Shown here: one piece after another, positions 1-11,600 of the stretch
Numbering within the stretch: the stretch's first letter is position 1
How the letters are laid out: each line of letters begins with the position of its first letter
Position numbers and translations under genes: made by a program
Source of the DNA: Phoronis australis
Taxonomy: Eukaryota > Phoronida > Phoronidae
Assembly: GCA_002633005.1 (NCBI GenBank)
Contig: NMRA01000048.1
Location: forward strand, 501,745 to 561,210
Direction of reading: 5' to 3'
Length of the DNA: 59,466 bases
Notes under the pieces: model-generated
The model's database searches: none
What the model was told of the DNA's origin: nothing
The model's input: the letters and a program-made list of their open reading frames with translations, nothing else

Positions 1-1087
1 GTGTTGCTTTTGACACGATAAAACCATTGACCAAATGGAGTTCACTGATTGCTGCATTACAAACGTGATTAAAAACATGACAGTTCCACACCTTGATACA
101 CACTTGCTCTTATTCTCTGAAATTTGGAATCTTCCCGAGTGAAGTTGTAAAGCAAATTGACCTATCACAAGCTCCGCCACAACAAACAAACAATAAGTTT
201 TACCCGGCAATGTGTTGTTTGTTGGGTAAGATGGTGGATAGGAAACGAATGTGTGTCAAGAATGCTGCATTAGGATTGGTCATTTAAGCCGTCATTCAAA
301 ATGCTGGGGATAGGTCAGTTGCCAATAGACATAACAAACAACCAAGTTATACTTATAGTAGCTATATTTGTAGAGCACAAGTCTCATCCTCATGCACATG
401 GCAAAATGGTGGCAGAGGTTTAATTTCAATTTGCGATGATTTCGGTTAACCTAATTAGCATTGTGTAGGTCTTTAAAACCATTTTGTATCGAGGTCCAAA
501 GTGATTGATGACATTGACTGAAGTATACTAGCTCATGGGCGGCACAGCCCTGAAAAAGTGGGGGGCTTAAGCCCCCTTAGTCCCCCTGTGCGGCGTAGCA
601 CTGAAAAAAGAGGAGGGGCTATAGCCCCCCAGCCTCCTATGGTGCGCCACCCATGTAGCTTCTTCTGTTGGCCTCTTTATGTTTTAGGAAGTACCCCCCC
701 ANCTACACTTTTATCTCTTGATCTTGTTTTCCAGACGGCCGCAGTTTGGATATGTGTAGAAACCCACAAGACATGTTCCACATCAGTTCTGCCACACAAG
801 GATAACTGCAAACTGTTATCTACGTGTATCCAGTCATTAGCGACGAATGTCAAACTGTTCACTTTATGTAAGCTTCAGGACTTTTTTCAATTGATTAAAA
901 GACTACTCTACTTCAAATACGACAGTTTTTTCAATCGACTGATATTCTTGTTGTCAACACCCATCACTGCGCGCATTACCCGTTTCCCTTTCCCAAATTT
1001 CTGCTCGTTTTTATTTTTACTCGTGATGTCAAGTGGTCATGTTCAGTGCGTTGTTGCACTGAGAGACAAGCAAATATACAGTTGTTT
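1..1087. other. No gene recognised; repeat fragment at about 540-660
   Basis: Intronic or 5' sequence of the NOL11 locus. I found no exon that would join in phase to the first recognised NOL11 exon at 2674. At about 540-660 is a C/G-run block built around ACTGAAAAAAG, a GGGGCTATAGCCCCC-like palindrome and TATGGTGCGCC; related blocks occur near 32905-32970 and 38290-38405, so it is a dispersed repeat. An N lies at 702. Confidence 0.5.
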
Positions 1088-2004
1088 TAAAGGCGAAGGC
1101 AACCTTTTTGCATGTCATTTTTAGCAAAAATAAGGGTCGTTGATTATCCCAGACATATTTTTTCACCTAATTACAGCTTTTCGTTATCTAATTAATTACT
1201 CGTTCTCTACTCCGGAAGTGAAGTTTTGGGAGGCAAGAATTTCACGCCAATTTCTTTTCATATAGTCCTACTATGAGAGCTGTCAAGTCAGTCATTGTTC
1301 TACCTCGGTTGTGATAAGTTCAGTCGTCGTTTGCTGTTGTTTACGAGTCAGTCAACATGCCACACTGTTTCTGCATACCGGGATGTACTCATTATTGCTC
1401 AAATCCTGTAAGCAGCCATGCTGCGATGTTGAGTAGTGGTAGTGAATACAGGCCCATTTCGACACCCAGTGAACAGGACAGTTCGTCATTCAATGAACAG
1501 ATCGGTGAGCCAAACTTTGATAAGTTTATTGTGGGCATGTCTAGAGTATTGGAGCTATTTAGAAGGTGCCAGATGTGTGGCAAAGGAGTCACACGATGGG
1601 ATGTAAGCAGTTTGTGTGCTCAGGTCACTATCCAGTGGGAATGTGTCGCGGGACACTCGGGCAAGTGAGACAGTTTCTCTGCCGTGAGACGATAATGAGT
1701 ACCCATCGGCTATTACGCATCTACAGTGTGGCATGGTGACTGACTCGAAAACAAAAGCAAACGACGACCGAACTTATCACAACCAAGATAGAACAATAAT
1801 TAACTCGGCAGCTCTCACAGTGAGACTGTATAAAAAGAATTGGCGCGAAATTCTTGCCTCCCAAAACGTCACTTCCGGAGTAAAAGGCGAGGAATTGTTT
1901 AAATTACCAAAAAGCTGTAATTAACTGAAAAATATGTCTGGGATAATCAACGAACCTTATTTTTGCTAGAAATGACATGAAAAAAGGTGTTGCCTTCGCC
2001 TTTA
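1088..2004. mobile_element. THAP-carrying DNA transposon copy 1 (internally deleted)
   Basis: Long inverted repeats of about 300 bp bound the element; both ends begin TAAAGGCGAAGGCAAC. The left repeat contains an ATG at 1357 opening MPHCFCIPGCTHY and the right repeat carries the inverted equivalent (minus-strand ATG at 1734). This is the start of a THAP zinc finger (C2CH). Between them, about 1419-1535 reads as AMLSSGSEYRP then a Ser/Glu-rich stretch, matching the tail of the protein in the copy at 35243-36582; the rest of the THAP domain is deleted. Flanking 8-mers agree at 6 of 8 positions, compatible with an old 8-bp target duplication as made by P elements. No transposase catalytic domain is present. 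Assignment to a P/THAP-type family is inference. Confidence 0.75.
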
Positions 2005-2106
2005 AATTATTTTCATTTTTTATGCTAGTCACTGTTGAGGCATTCCTTCGTCGTTTGGAAACCTTGTAATATTATTCCACTATTTTCATGACGCTTCATA
2101 TCCGGA

Positions 2107-2290
2107 ACAACCAGGCACACAGCAACGCATCATCATACAACCAGGCACACAGCAACGCATCATCATACAACCAGGCACACAGCAACGCATCATCATACAA
2201 CCAGGCACACAGCAACGCATCATCATACAACCAGGCACACAGCAACGCATCATCATACAACCAGGCACACAGCAATGCATCATCATACAA
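2107..2290. repeat. Minisatellite, 30-bp unit, about 6 copies
   Basis: Near-identical 30-bp units containing CCAGGCACACAGCAACGCAT; only the last copy differs (AATGCAT). The period is a multiple of three, so spurious open frames run through on both strands. It lies just 5' of the first NOL11 exon seen here. Confidence 0.95.
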
Positions 2291-2673
2291 CAGACTGACA
2301 CACATGACATCGGCATAGGTCACTGGTCCAAATTATGTTTGCACATTTATTGACAATTGCACCTCTTGTTATAGCTGACTAAAGCATAGAAGCCATCTTG
2401 ACACACAGTGATCATTTGCAAACTACCAAAGCGATCCCAAAACAGTGGTAGCCCCTTCAAGTTTCATCTTTTTTCTTCAGATTAACGTATAATGTTGACC
2501 ATCCTGTTAAATGACTTCATTTGTGTTCAGTTTTGATGTAATTTTCTCCTGATTTTTATGCGGCTTTAATAAAACAAAGAAGTTCATTACGTATTCTATC
2601 AAAACATTTGTGGCAATTGCTGCATGTTTACTTGAAACAACATGCTGTAACCATTAAACCCATCACCTTTCAG

Positions 2674-5600
2674 GGTCTGATGGTTTATTAAGGTGTATTA
2701 CATCTGCACCATCTGATTGTCAAGTGAAGAGTGATGTGCACAAAGTTCCAGGGGTCAGGGAGGTTGTTGCCATGGTGTCATGCAGCAAGACACACCTTGC
2801 ATTTTGCGGATTAAAAACTGGAAAGGATTCGTCTGGTAAAAGTCAATTTTTTTTGCAACTTTGCTTCAAAATTCTCTCTTATGGTCACAGTTCTGAGGTT
2901 ATGTTTGGGATTTGATTTTAATTATTTATTTAATATTAAAAAACAAATCCCACATTGAGCTATTGGAATAAAGCAGAAATCACAACTTCGAATTAGCATT
3001 GATGACATTTCCCATTGAAACAATCATCAGTGTTTAAGAATGGGAACTTGCAGCTGTGAAGAATTAAAATAAAAACAAAGGGTTGCAGGCTTTCAGATGT
3101 GTCGCTAAATTTGGCTTTAATATGGTACTATTTGGGTTGTTTGCTTGATGATAAACTAGTTTCTTTCTTTTACACTTTACAGAAAGTGTTGTTATCTGGG
3201 ATACAAAGTTTGCCACATGTCAAGCAAGTTTACCATTGTCGACAAACGTTTCTGCATGTAGAAGAGTAAGTTTGTGTATCAGTAAAATTGTACTTGGTTA
3301 TACCAAAGTTCTGTTGGACATATGTTCAACATGAAATGATTGTTCACAACATTTCAATTATCTGGCCACAGATTTGTAGTCGGGATAACATATTATGCTT
3401 GCGAATAGTTCGCAGTCACAACATTTGTAAATATGAGATAATGAAAAATACTATAATCAACATCATGTTTGTCAGTAATGTCTTTCATAACATGTGAATA
3501 TTGTCAATTCCATGCCAGAACAGTGTTCTTCTGTCTATGCGTCATGACTGATAATTATGTGGTAATTGATTTTGTACAGAACAATTTTAGATCCAGTCTG
3601 AATGACTCTGACATTTAAAGCTGCATCTTGCTCTGTTTAGATGCTTAAAAACAAAATCGAATTAATCCTTTTACTCTCTTTAAATTGGTCTCTTAACATA
3701 TCTTACTGTGATAGGATTCTACTTCTATACTGTCTTACAAAAACATAGAAATCATCAGGTTCTCATGGAGTGGCTTGAGAGTTTATTGGTGTGGGCTAAC
3801 TCTAAAATTGCAAATTCGAAAATGACCCGTCTATGGATTGCCTGTGATTTAAATTGATTAAATAGAATCCTATCATGATAAGAAACATTGTGAGACCGAT
3901 TTGATGAGAGTAAAAAACCCTAATTCAATGTTCGGTTTTTACCAAGTCAAACATGGCAAAATCGCGCTATAAGTGATTGTGTTTGATCACTGTAAACAAA
4001 ATGGAGGCTTACAGCCCATGAATTCTTTCAGATATACTGGGTAGGTGACAAGTTATTTATTCCTCACAAGACATCGTTGCAAGTTTACCCATTTACAACG
4101 AGGCCTTCTACATTGAGTGCAGTGCTGGGCTCAATTCAAAATGTAGATCTCGAGCAGGTGAGCGATTTATGTATTCAATCTTGATGACAAGGACAACTGC
4201 ACGAGGGAAGTATATATCCTTATAGATATGCCATAACAAAATTATAGTAGTAATATTTTTGAACACGTAAGTGAAAGCTCTCGCCTCAAATGTGCAAGCA
4301 GTAAAACTATCTTTCACAAATGTGCATTTTGGCAAACTTTTTTTCCTTTCTGAGGTTGGTTACCCAAAGTGACTTAGTGTTCAGATTGTCCTGTTTTTGC
4401 TATGTGAAAGTCGAATAATTGCATTTTGTTTATGAAATCAAAGCTGTGAACACAGTGTTGAGCTTCTCAGATGCAACAAATAATTCTAGATCCTGCAAAC
4501 GGTTTAGGAGATAAGCCATAGGCACAAAAAAAACTGCTACTAGGAGGTGCCACAATAGTCAAAGTCATCGGAAAATCATCATGAGTCGTCCTCTTCATAG
4601 TAAGAACATACAAGCTAATTTTTACAATCGTCCTTAGAGCAATTTGGTTGATAGAAGAGTGGATGCCCAAAAATGGTAAAAGTGGCCACTAGGTGGTACA
4701 AACTGTGTCGAAGCCATCCGAAAACGGGAGGATAGCGTCATCTCACTAATAGATGCCTATATTCCAAATTTTATGAAAATACTTTGAGGACTTTTGATGA
4801 TACAGTGGTAAACGTAAAAAACTAAATTGCCATTAGGGCACACACCAGTAGTCAGATCCGTCCGAAAGTTCGCTCATGCTGTCCTGTACAGGGGGTCCTG
4901 CGTTTTGAGAACCAGTTTTCTCCACTGAATAACTAGCATCAAACTGGTTCTCAATATCTATGGCTATTGCCCAAATATCAATGAAACTGAGCTTGAAATA
5001 ACTCTTTACTTAATTTAGCAGGTTTATTTATATGATGTCCCCAGCGGATGACAACGAGTTTCAGATGGATCTGAATACCGGTGTGCTCCCTAGTGGCAAT
5101 TTTAGTTTTTTTGGTTTACCTCTGTATCTTCAAAGATACTCAACGGATTTTCATAAAATTTAGCACATAGGAATCTATCAGTGAGATGACGCTATCCTCC
5201 TGTTTTCGGATGGCATTGAGATATATTGTGCCACATAGTGGCCATTTTTGCTGTTTTCGAGTGTTTTTTGGCATCCACCCCTCTATCAACCAAACCATTC
5301 TAAGGATGATTTTGAAAATTGGCGTTCTCAGTGTGAAGGAGACGGTTGTCGATGACAACTTCGACTACCCTGGTGCCTCATAGTGGTAGTTTTGTTTTGT
5401 TTTGCGCCTATAGCTTTATCTCCTAAAACCACTGAAGGATGTTTATTAATTTTAGTAAGTGTATTTATATGATGCTCACAACAGACGGCGTAACCTTTTA
5501 GGCGGATCCAGCGAACACTGTGCCCCCTAGTGGCAATTTCATTTTTTTCTTTTTCTTTTGTTTCTCTGTGGTTCCTTGACAGATTTTTATGAAATTTGGT

Positions 5601-8600
5601 AAATAGCTTTCTATTAAAGAAGCAATTGGATGTTTTTGCGCCTTCTAGTGGCCATTTTATTATAAAACTAAACAATCCTGGAAGCACTCCTTGTGCGGTT
5701 CATTCATGGGTGCATTTCAACATAGGCGGATTTAGTGGGGGCCCGGGGTGCCCGGGCCCCCCCTTGGCTGCCGCAAAAAAATTAAACAGCAAGAGTGTAG
5801 GGAAATGTTGAGTTTATTAATTAACCCGGGTAATTAACATTATTCGGCTAAAACAAGATTTAAATGTGTGCAGTGTGATATGTGTTTGGGGGGGCTCAGA
5901 TTCAATTTCAACTGTCAAATTCGGAACATGGCGCAATCGTAACGGAACTATGGCTAAGTATAGGCTCTTCCGCGATATCCCAGACGACCGATAGTGACGC
6001 TGCGCACTACGAATCTGTTTCCGTCGTCTACTTCACTGTGCAATGAAGAAAATTTGATTTCATTTTATAAAGAAAATGGAATCTGAGTGACGATGAAAAA
6101 ACAGAAGCTGCTGGTAAGATATGAATTTTAATCGAAGCCTTAGTGAATCACTCAGAAACTCATAATTCTCTCTTTGTCAAACCTTAACTTAAGACGATTT
6201 TCAAAGCATTAAGCATTAATGCCAACACAAAAAAATAACGGATTTGGTCTTTTGGGCAATTGAAGAATATTTTAAATACAACAAATTTGTTACGAACTGA
6301 TTTCACAAATTATAAAAGGTGTAATAAGCATTACAAAAAGAAGCAGGTTTCACGCGCAAACGCTGTGGACCATAAACAAGTAAGTTTCTTAGAATCAAAG
6401 TACGAGTGAAATCATGGTGGTGCAGTGGTAAAGCGGCCATGCTTAATCCGCCATGTTGTGAGTTCGAGTCTGTGGTAATTGCAGTTTTTCAAGTTTGACA
6501 CCTTCTCTGTTTTTTTTCTTTGCCTTTTTTCTTCATTTTGGATAATACTTCAGAAATCAAGGAAAATGCTTGATTTTTAGAGCAAAAAACAGGAAAAAAT
6601 TTCCTGGCTTGAGGGGGGCAAACCACCCTACCGACCTCCCCCCATTCGGTGTTATGCGCGTCTACAATAATCGTGCTTTGCACAAATGTTTACAGACAAA
6701 ATGTTGGGCCCCCCTTGTGATATCCTAAATTCACCACCGTTCAACACTTCACGTTGCTCTTGTTAGTGATATTTGGGTAGATGAATTAATATAGTCTTGA
6801 TTTTTATGGTTGTAGAATGAACAAGTAAATGGAGTTGATTTGTTTCGCCAACTAATATCTCAGGAAAAGGTATGTAATCAGTAACGTATCTTATAAATTT
6901 TTCAACTGATTTTAACCATGCAGTATTCTAATTAACCTTGTATCAAAATAATCTTAATGAATTGTGATAGATTTTGTAGTCATTGCTGTGTTGACCTGTG
7001 TTCATGAATGCATTGTTGGCAAATTCGAGATTTTTTGATTGGCTGTTGTCTCTTTTCTGTTAGACCCCAAACAAGACCAAGTTTCACGCGGTGTTCAACA
7101 AGTTCCTCAATCTGTCCAAAACCATAGAAGGCCAACATCTTCTCCAGTCTAACTACAGCACACCTATAATGGAGCGCTGTCTTGCTGAAGAGTCATTCTG
7201 GCCTCGGGATGATGTGGAACAGCTTTTACTTACAGGTCGTGTGTCTCCTAGGTAAGACATTCAGTGTGTCTCCCAGGTGAGACATTCAGTGTGTCTCCCA
7301 GGTAAGACATTCAGTCCCCTGCACTGTACGGGTCTGTTTCATGAAAAGTGACTAAAAACTTAAATCAGAATTTGGTCTTACACTCCACACAACTGGTCTC
7401 TAGAATAAATAATTTAATCTCACAATTACTTGACTAAACCTTCTTGTGAAGTGGGAGTGTAAGACCAAATTTTTTCTGTCTCGCGTGTTAAGTCACTTTC
7501 ATGAAACAGTGAAACAGACCCCTGAGATGCTATTTCTGTCTCATGTGTTAAGTCACTTTCATGAAACAGTGAAACAGACCCCTGAGATGCTATTTCTGTC
7601 TCACATGTTAAGTCACTTTCATGAAACAGTGAAACAGACCCCTGAGATGCTATTTCTGTCTTATGTGTTAAGTCACTTTCATGAAACAGTGAAACAGACC
7701 CCTGAGATGCTATTTCTGTCTCACGTGTTAAGTCACTTTCATGAAACAGTGAAACAGACCCCTGAGATGCTATTTCTGTCTCATGTGTTAAGTCACTTTC
7801 ATGAAACAGTGAAACAGACCCCTGAGATGCTATTTCTGTCTCACGTGTTAAGTCACTTTCATGAAACAGTGAAACAGACCCCTGAGATGCTATTTCTGTC
7901 TCATGTGTTAAGTCACTTTCATGAAACAGTGAAACAGACCCCTGAGATGCTATTTCTGTCTCATGTGTTAAGTCACTTTCATGAAACAGTGAAACAGACC
8001 CCTGAGATGCTATTTCTGTCTCACGTGTTAAGTCACTTTCATGAAACAGTGAAACAGACCCCTGAGATGCTATTTCTGTCTTATGTGTTAAGTCACTTTC
8101 ATGAAACAGTGAAACAGACCCCTGAGATGCTATTTCTGTCTCACGTGTTAAGTCACTTTCATGAAACAGTGAAACAGACCCCTGAGATGCTATTTCTGTC
8201 TCATGTGTTAAGTCACTTTCATGAAACAGTGAAACAGACCCCTGAGATGCTATTTCTGTCTCACGTGTTAAGTCACTTTCATGAAACAGTGAAACAGACC
8301 CCTGAGATGTTATTTCTGTCTCATTTGTTAAGTCACTTTCATGAAACAGAGAAACAGACCCCTGAGATGCAAATTCTGTCTCACGTGTTAAGTCACTTTC
8401 ATGAAACAGTGAAACAGACCCCTGAGATGCTATTTCGGTGTTGAGTAATTTTTTAATTTTATTTCAAATTTCATCTTTTTTGTCAAATGAAGCCAAAATT
8501 TCATTGCTCACTGTTGCAGCAACAAGACACTGTGTCATCTTAGTGTTGGCCTACCAGTCTGTTGCAGCACTGACCAAGACACTGTGTCATCTTAGTGTTG

Positions 8601-11600
8601 GCCTACCAGTTTGAGATATAGTGATATGTTAGAAGGTTACAAACTAAATCTTGTGCTCACACTTTGATGTTGGGAGTTGTTGTTGAGTCACTATTCAGTT
8701 GCTCAAGACATCTAGTCTGTCTTTCAATCTGTACATAGTTGCTGTATGAAGTTATTACAATCAGCGAGATGCCGCAAAGATGTCTCCTTGGTTCATACCA
8801 TGCTACACCATGTCCCAGATGTTTCAGAAGATGTCGTCATGCAAGCATTGATGTTCTTCTTTGGGTGAGTCATGTCAGTATGTACTCCATGGTTGATGTT
8901 GGGTGCTCAGTATGTTCTCAGTGGTTGATGTAGGGTGCTTCAGTATGTACTCAATAGTTGATGTTGGGTGCTTCAGTAAGTACTCAATGGTTGATGTAGG
9001 GTGCTTCAGTATGTACTCAATGGTTGATGTAGGGTACTTCAGTGTGTACTCAATGGTTGAAGCACTCTGTTGTGAGGCTGTAACTTCAACTCCTCTTGTT
9101 TGGTTAACTAACTACTGTTTCTGGTGTCATTGCTCAAGTTAAATGGCAAATTGCTATGTACTAGGTTTAGTTTGAAAATCAGCATGTGCCTTGGCTGTTT
9201 ACCAGTTATTACATCATACTTGTGAGAGAACACAGCTTTCTGACATTTTTGGAACGTAGTTACTGCGCCTAACTTCCAGTTTTAGGAATTGTCCTTTTTA
9301 TTTAATTTCATTTTTGGTAATTGCCTGAAAAGCTTTAAAATACCTATTGTTGTATTATTAAAGTAAAATGTGCCAAATTAAACTGAGACGCCTTTTAAAA
9401 CAAGTGTTAGCAAAGGCATCCTGCGTATCACCTGACGAGTAATTAAGATATCAGGATAATATTAATATGCAAAATGCTAATATTCTGACCAATCTTGTAC
9501 GATCACCTTGGTGGAACAGAGCATTACTACAAATCACGTCATTAGAATATTGACTTCTTAGGTAATAAGACAGATCTGCTGTCTGATTTGGAGTCCAAGG
9601 ACAAAAACTTGGTAGTTTGACATCTTAATGTGCATCCACAAGTTAGTGCAGACGATAGATCAGACCTCTGATTTGTCATCAGATGGCACTGTAAGTGAAT
9701 GCTGTATCAGTTTCATTTTGATTTCCCTCATTGTAGGTGCGATGACGCAGATTGCACAAAAGCCTTGACAAGGATGAAGGTCAAGATGGATGAATTACAA
9801 GACGTGGCTGACATAGACGTTAAATGTCCATTTTCGCTGGCAAAGTGCTACTTCATGTATCCTCAGTAACTGCTAATGGCTGACTAAGGGTTTATTGGAT
9901 GACTAAGGGTTTATTGGCTCACTAAGGGTTTATTGGCTCACTAAGGGTTTATTGGCTCACTAAGGGTTTATTGCCTAACTAAGGGTTTATTGCCTCACTA
10001 CGGGTTCATTGGCTCACTAAGGGTTTGTTGGCTCACTAAGGGCCTATTGGCTCACTAAGGGTCTATTGGCTCACTAAGGGTTTATTGGCTCACTAAGGGT
10101 TCAATGGCTCATTAATATTTAAGAGTTCATTGGCTCACTAAGGGTTCATTGGCTCACTAAGGGTACATTGGCTCACTAAGGGTTTATTGGCATTTTTAAG
10201 TGTTAGTGAAATTCATTACTTCCCTTTTATGTGAGTTAATAATATCCAGGTTAGCTAATTAACCAGTTTTTGTATGGGAGATAAATTTTGACTGAATTTT
10301 GCAATGAAATTGTGAAAATGTGGGGATCTTATTAAGATTTTATTAATAATTCTGTGCAGTGGTTATTTGGCATAATTTAAGGTTAATATGTAGACCTTAT
10401 CGATAAGTCTGTATAGGTTAGCTAAATAATTTAAGGTTATGTAGACCTTATCGATAAGTCTGTATAGTTTTGCTAAACAATTTAAGGTTATGTAGACCTT
10501 ATCGATAAGTCTGTATAGTTTAGCTAAATAATTTAAGGTTAATATGTAGGACCTTATCGATAAATCTGTATAGGTTAGCTAAATAATTTAAGGTTATGTA
10601 TACCTTATCGATAAGTCTGTATAGTTTTGCTAAATAATTTAAGGTTATATGTAGACCTTATCGATAAGTCTGTATAGTTTAGCTAAATAACAAAAAAATA
10701 TAACCCAGTTAACAATATTTTCTAAAATTAGAAAGCTTGCAGACTTCAATTTTTGACTTTTTGCAATCTGACATTCATTGGGGGTACATGACCATGTCTT
10801 TTTAGTAAAATTGAGAAAAAATGAAATGTACATCTATTGCAGAAAAACAGTATCAAAAACATGACAAAATTTTGTTTAATAAAAATGTCTAAGGTGAAAC
10901 CTTAAAAATAATGTTAAGTTTTCTAGATTATCTTTTCATTTTCATTTTGCACTTTTTAAGTTTTTCATTATAATAAATTCTATTTGTGATAGCCCTCATG
11001 CAAATGTGGAAAATTTTAAAAACAATTCCTTTTAAACAGTATTTTTGGAGAACCGAACAAATTATGTTGTCTGAAAGTTTCACATAAATCGGACGGTTTA
11101 TTTCTAAGATGTGATGTTCCAAAATTTGCCAATTTTTGACCATTTTCAAAAGTCCTCCATAACCTTAGGCAGTTTGGGATCAACTTAGATTTCATTTCTG
11201 ATCTAAATGTTATTTTGAACTTAATTCACATTTTATTTAAAAATTGTTGTTGTAATGTTGTCTTAACTTGGCCATCAGTAACCAGGTACTGGTCTTACCT
11301 TACAACGATGTCTTCTTACTAGAAAGTCTACGCAAACTCGACTTCCCATCAGTTTTGGTAAGAATTAAAACAGCATTTTTTGTTTCAATCTCTGCATAGA
11401 ATTTGACTTTTGTTCAAATGAAGTTATATGGTGTTGTACAAAAATGTCCTCTTGCCACAATTTAGCATGGCTTACCATCTTTGAGGCATTTGAAGAAAAC
11501 TTGGTTTAGTTTGAAATCTGCTGTTTCTGAACAATTGATGCCAAATTTTTGCTTCAATTAAGTGGTATCTGCAGTTGCCTACGTCTTTCTGAAGGCATCA

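Noticed and set aside
1-92. Possible upstream NOL11 exon (open frame reading DTIKPLTKWSSLIAALQ)
   Set aside because: No acceptor visible, no convincing match to NOL11, and the donor-like GTGATT is weak.
558-1124. 188-codon open frame
   Set aside because: Spans a dispersed repeat and an N, shows no domain, and runs into the transposon end at 1088.
2107-2290. Possible CRISPR-like repeat arrays here and elsewhere
   Set aside because: Units are contiguous with no unique spacers and the window is eukaryotic; these are minisatellites.
2086-2323. Cys/Met- and Asn/His-repeat frames
   Set aside because: 30-bp minisatellite read in several frames on both strands.
6416-6480. tRNA gene candidate
   Set aside because: Box-like motifs are present but acceptor and anticodon stems do not pair; better read as a tRNA-derived repeat inside a transposon.
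7446-8444. 332-codon open frame with 20-residue repeats
   Set aside because: It is the 60-bp minisatellite read in one frame, lies inside a NOL11 intron, and has no codon-level conservation signal.
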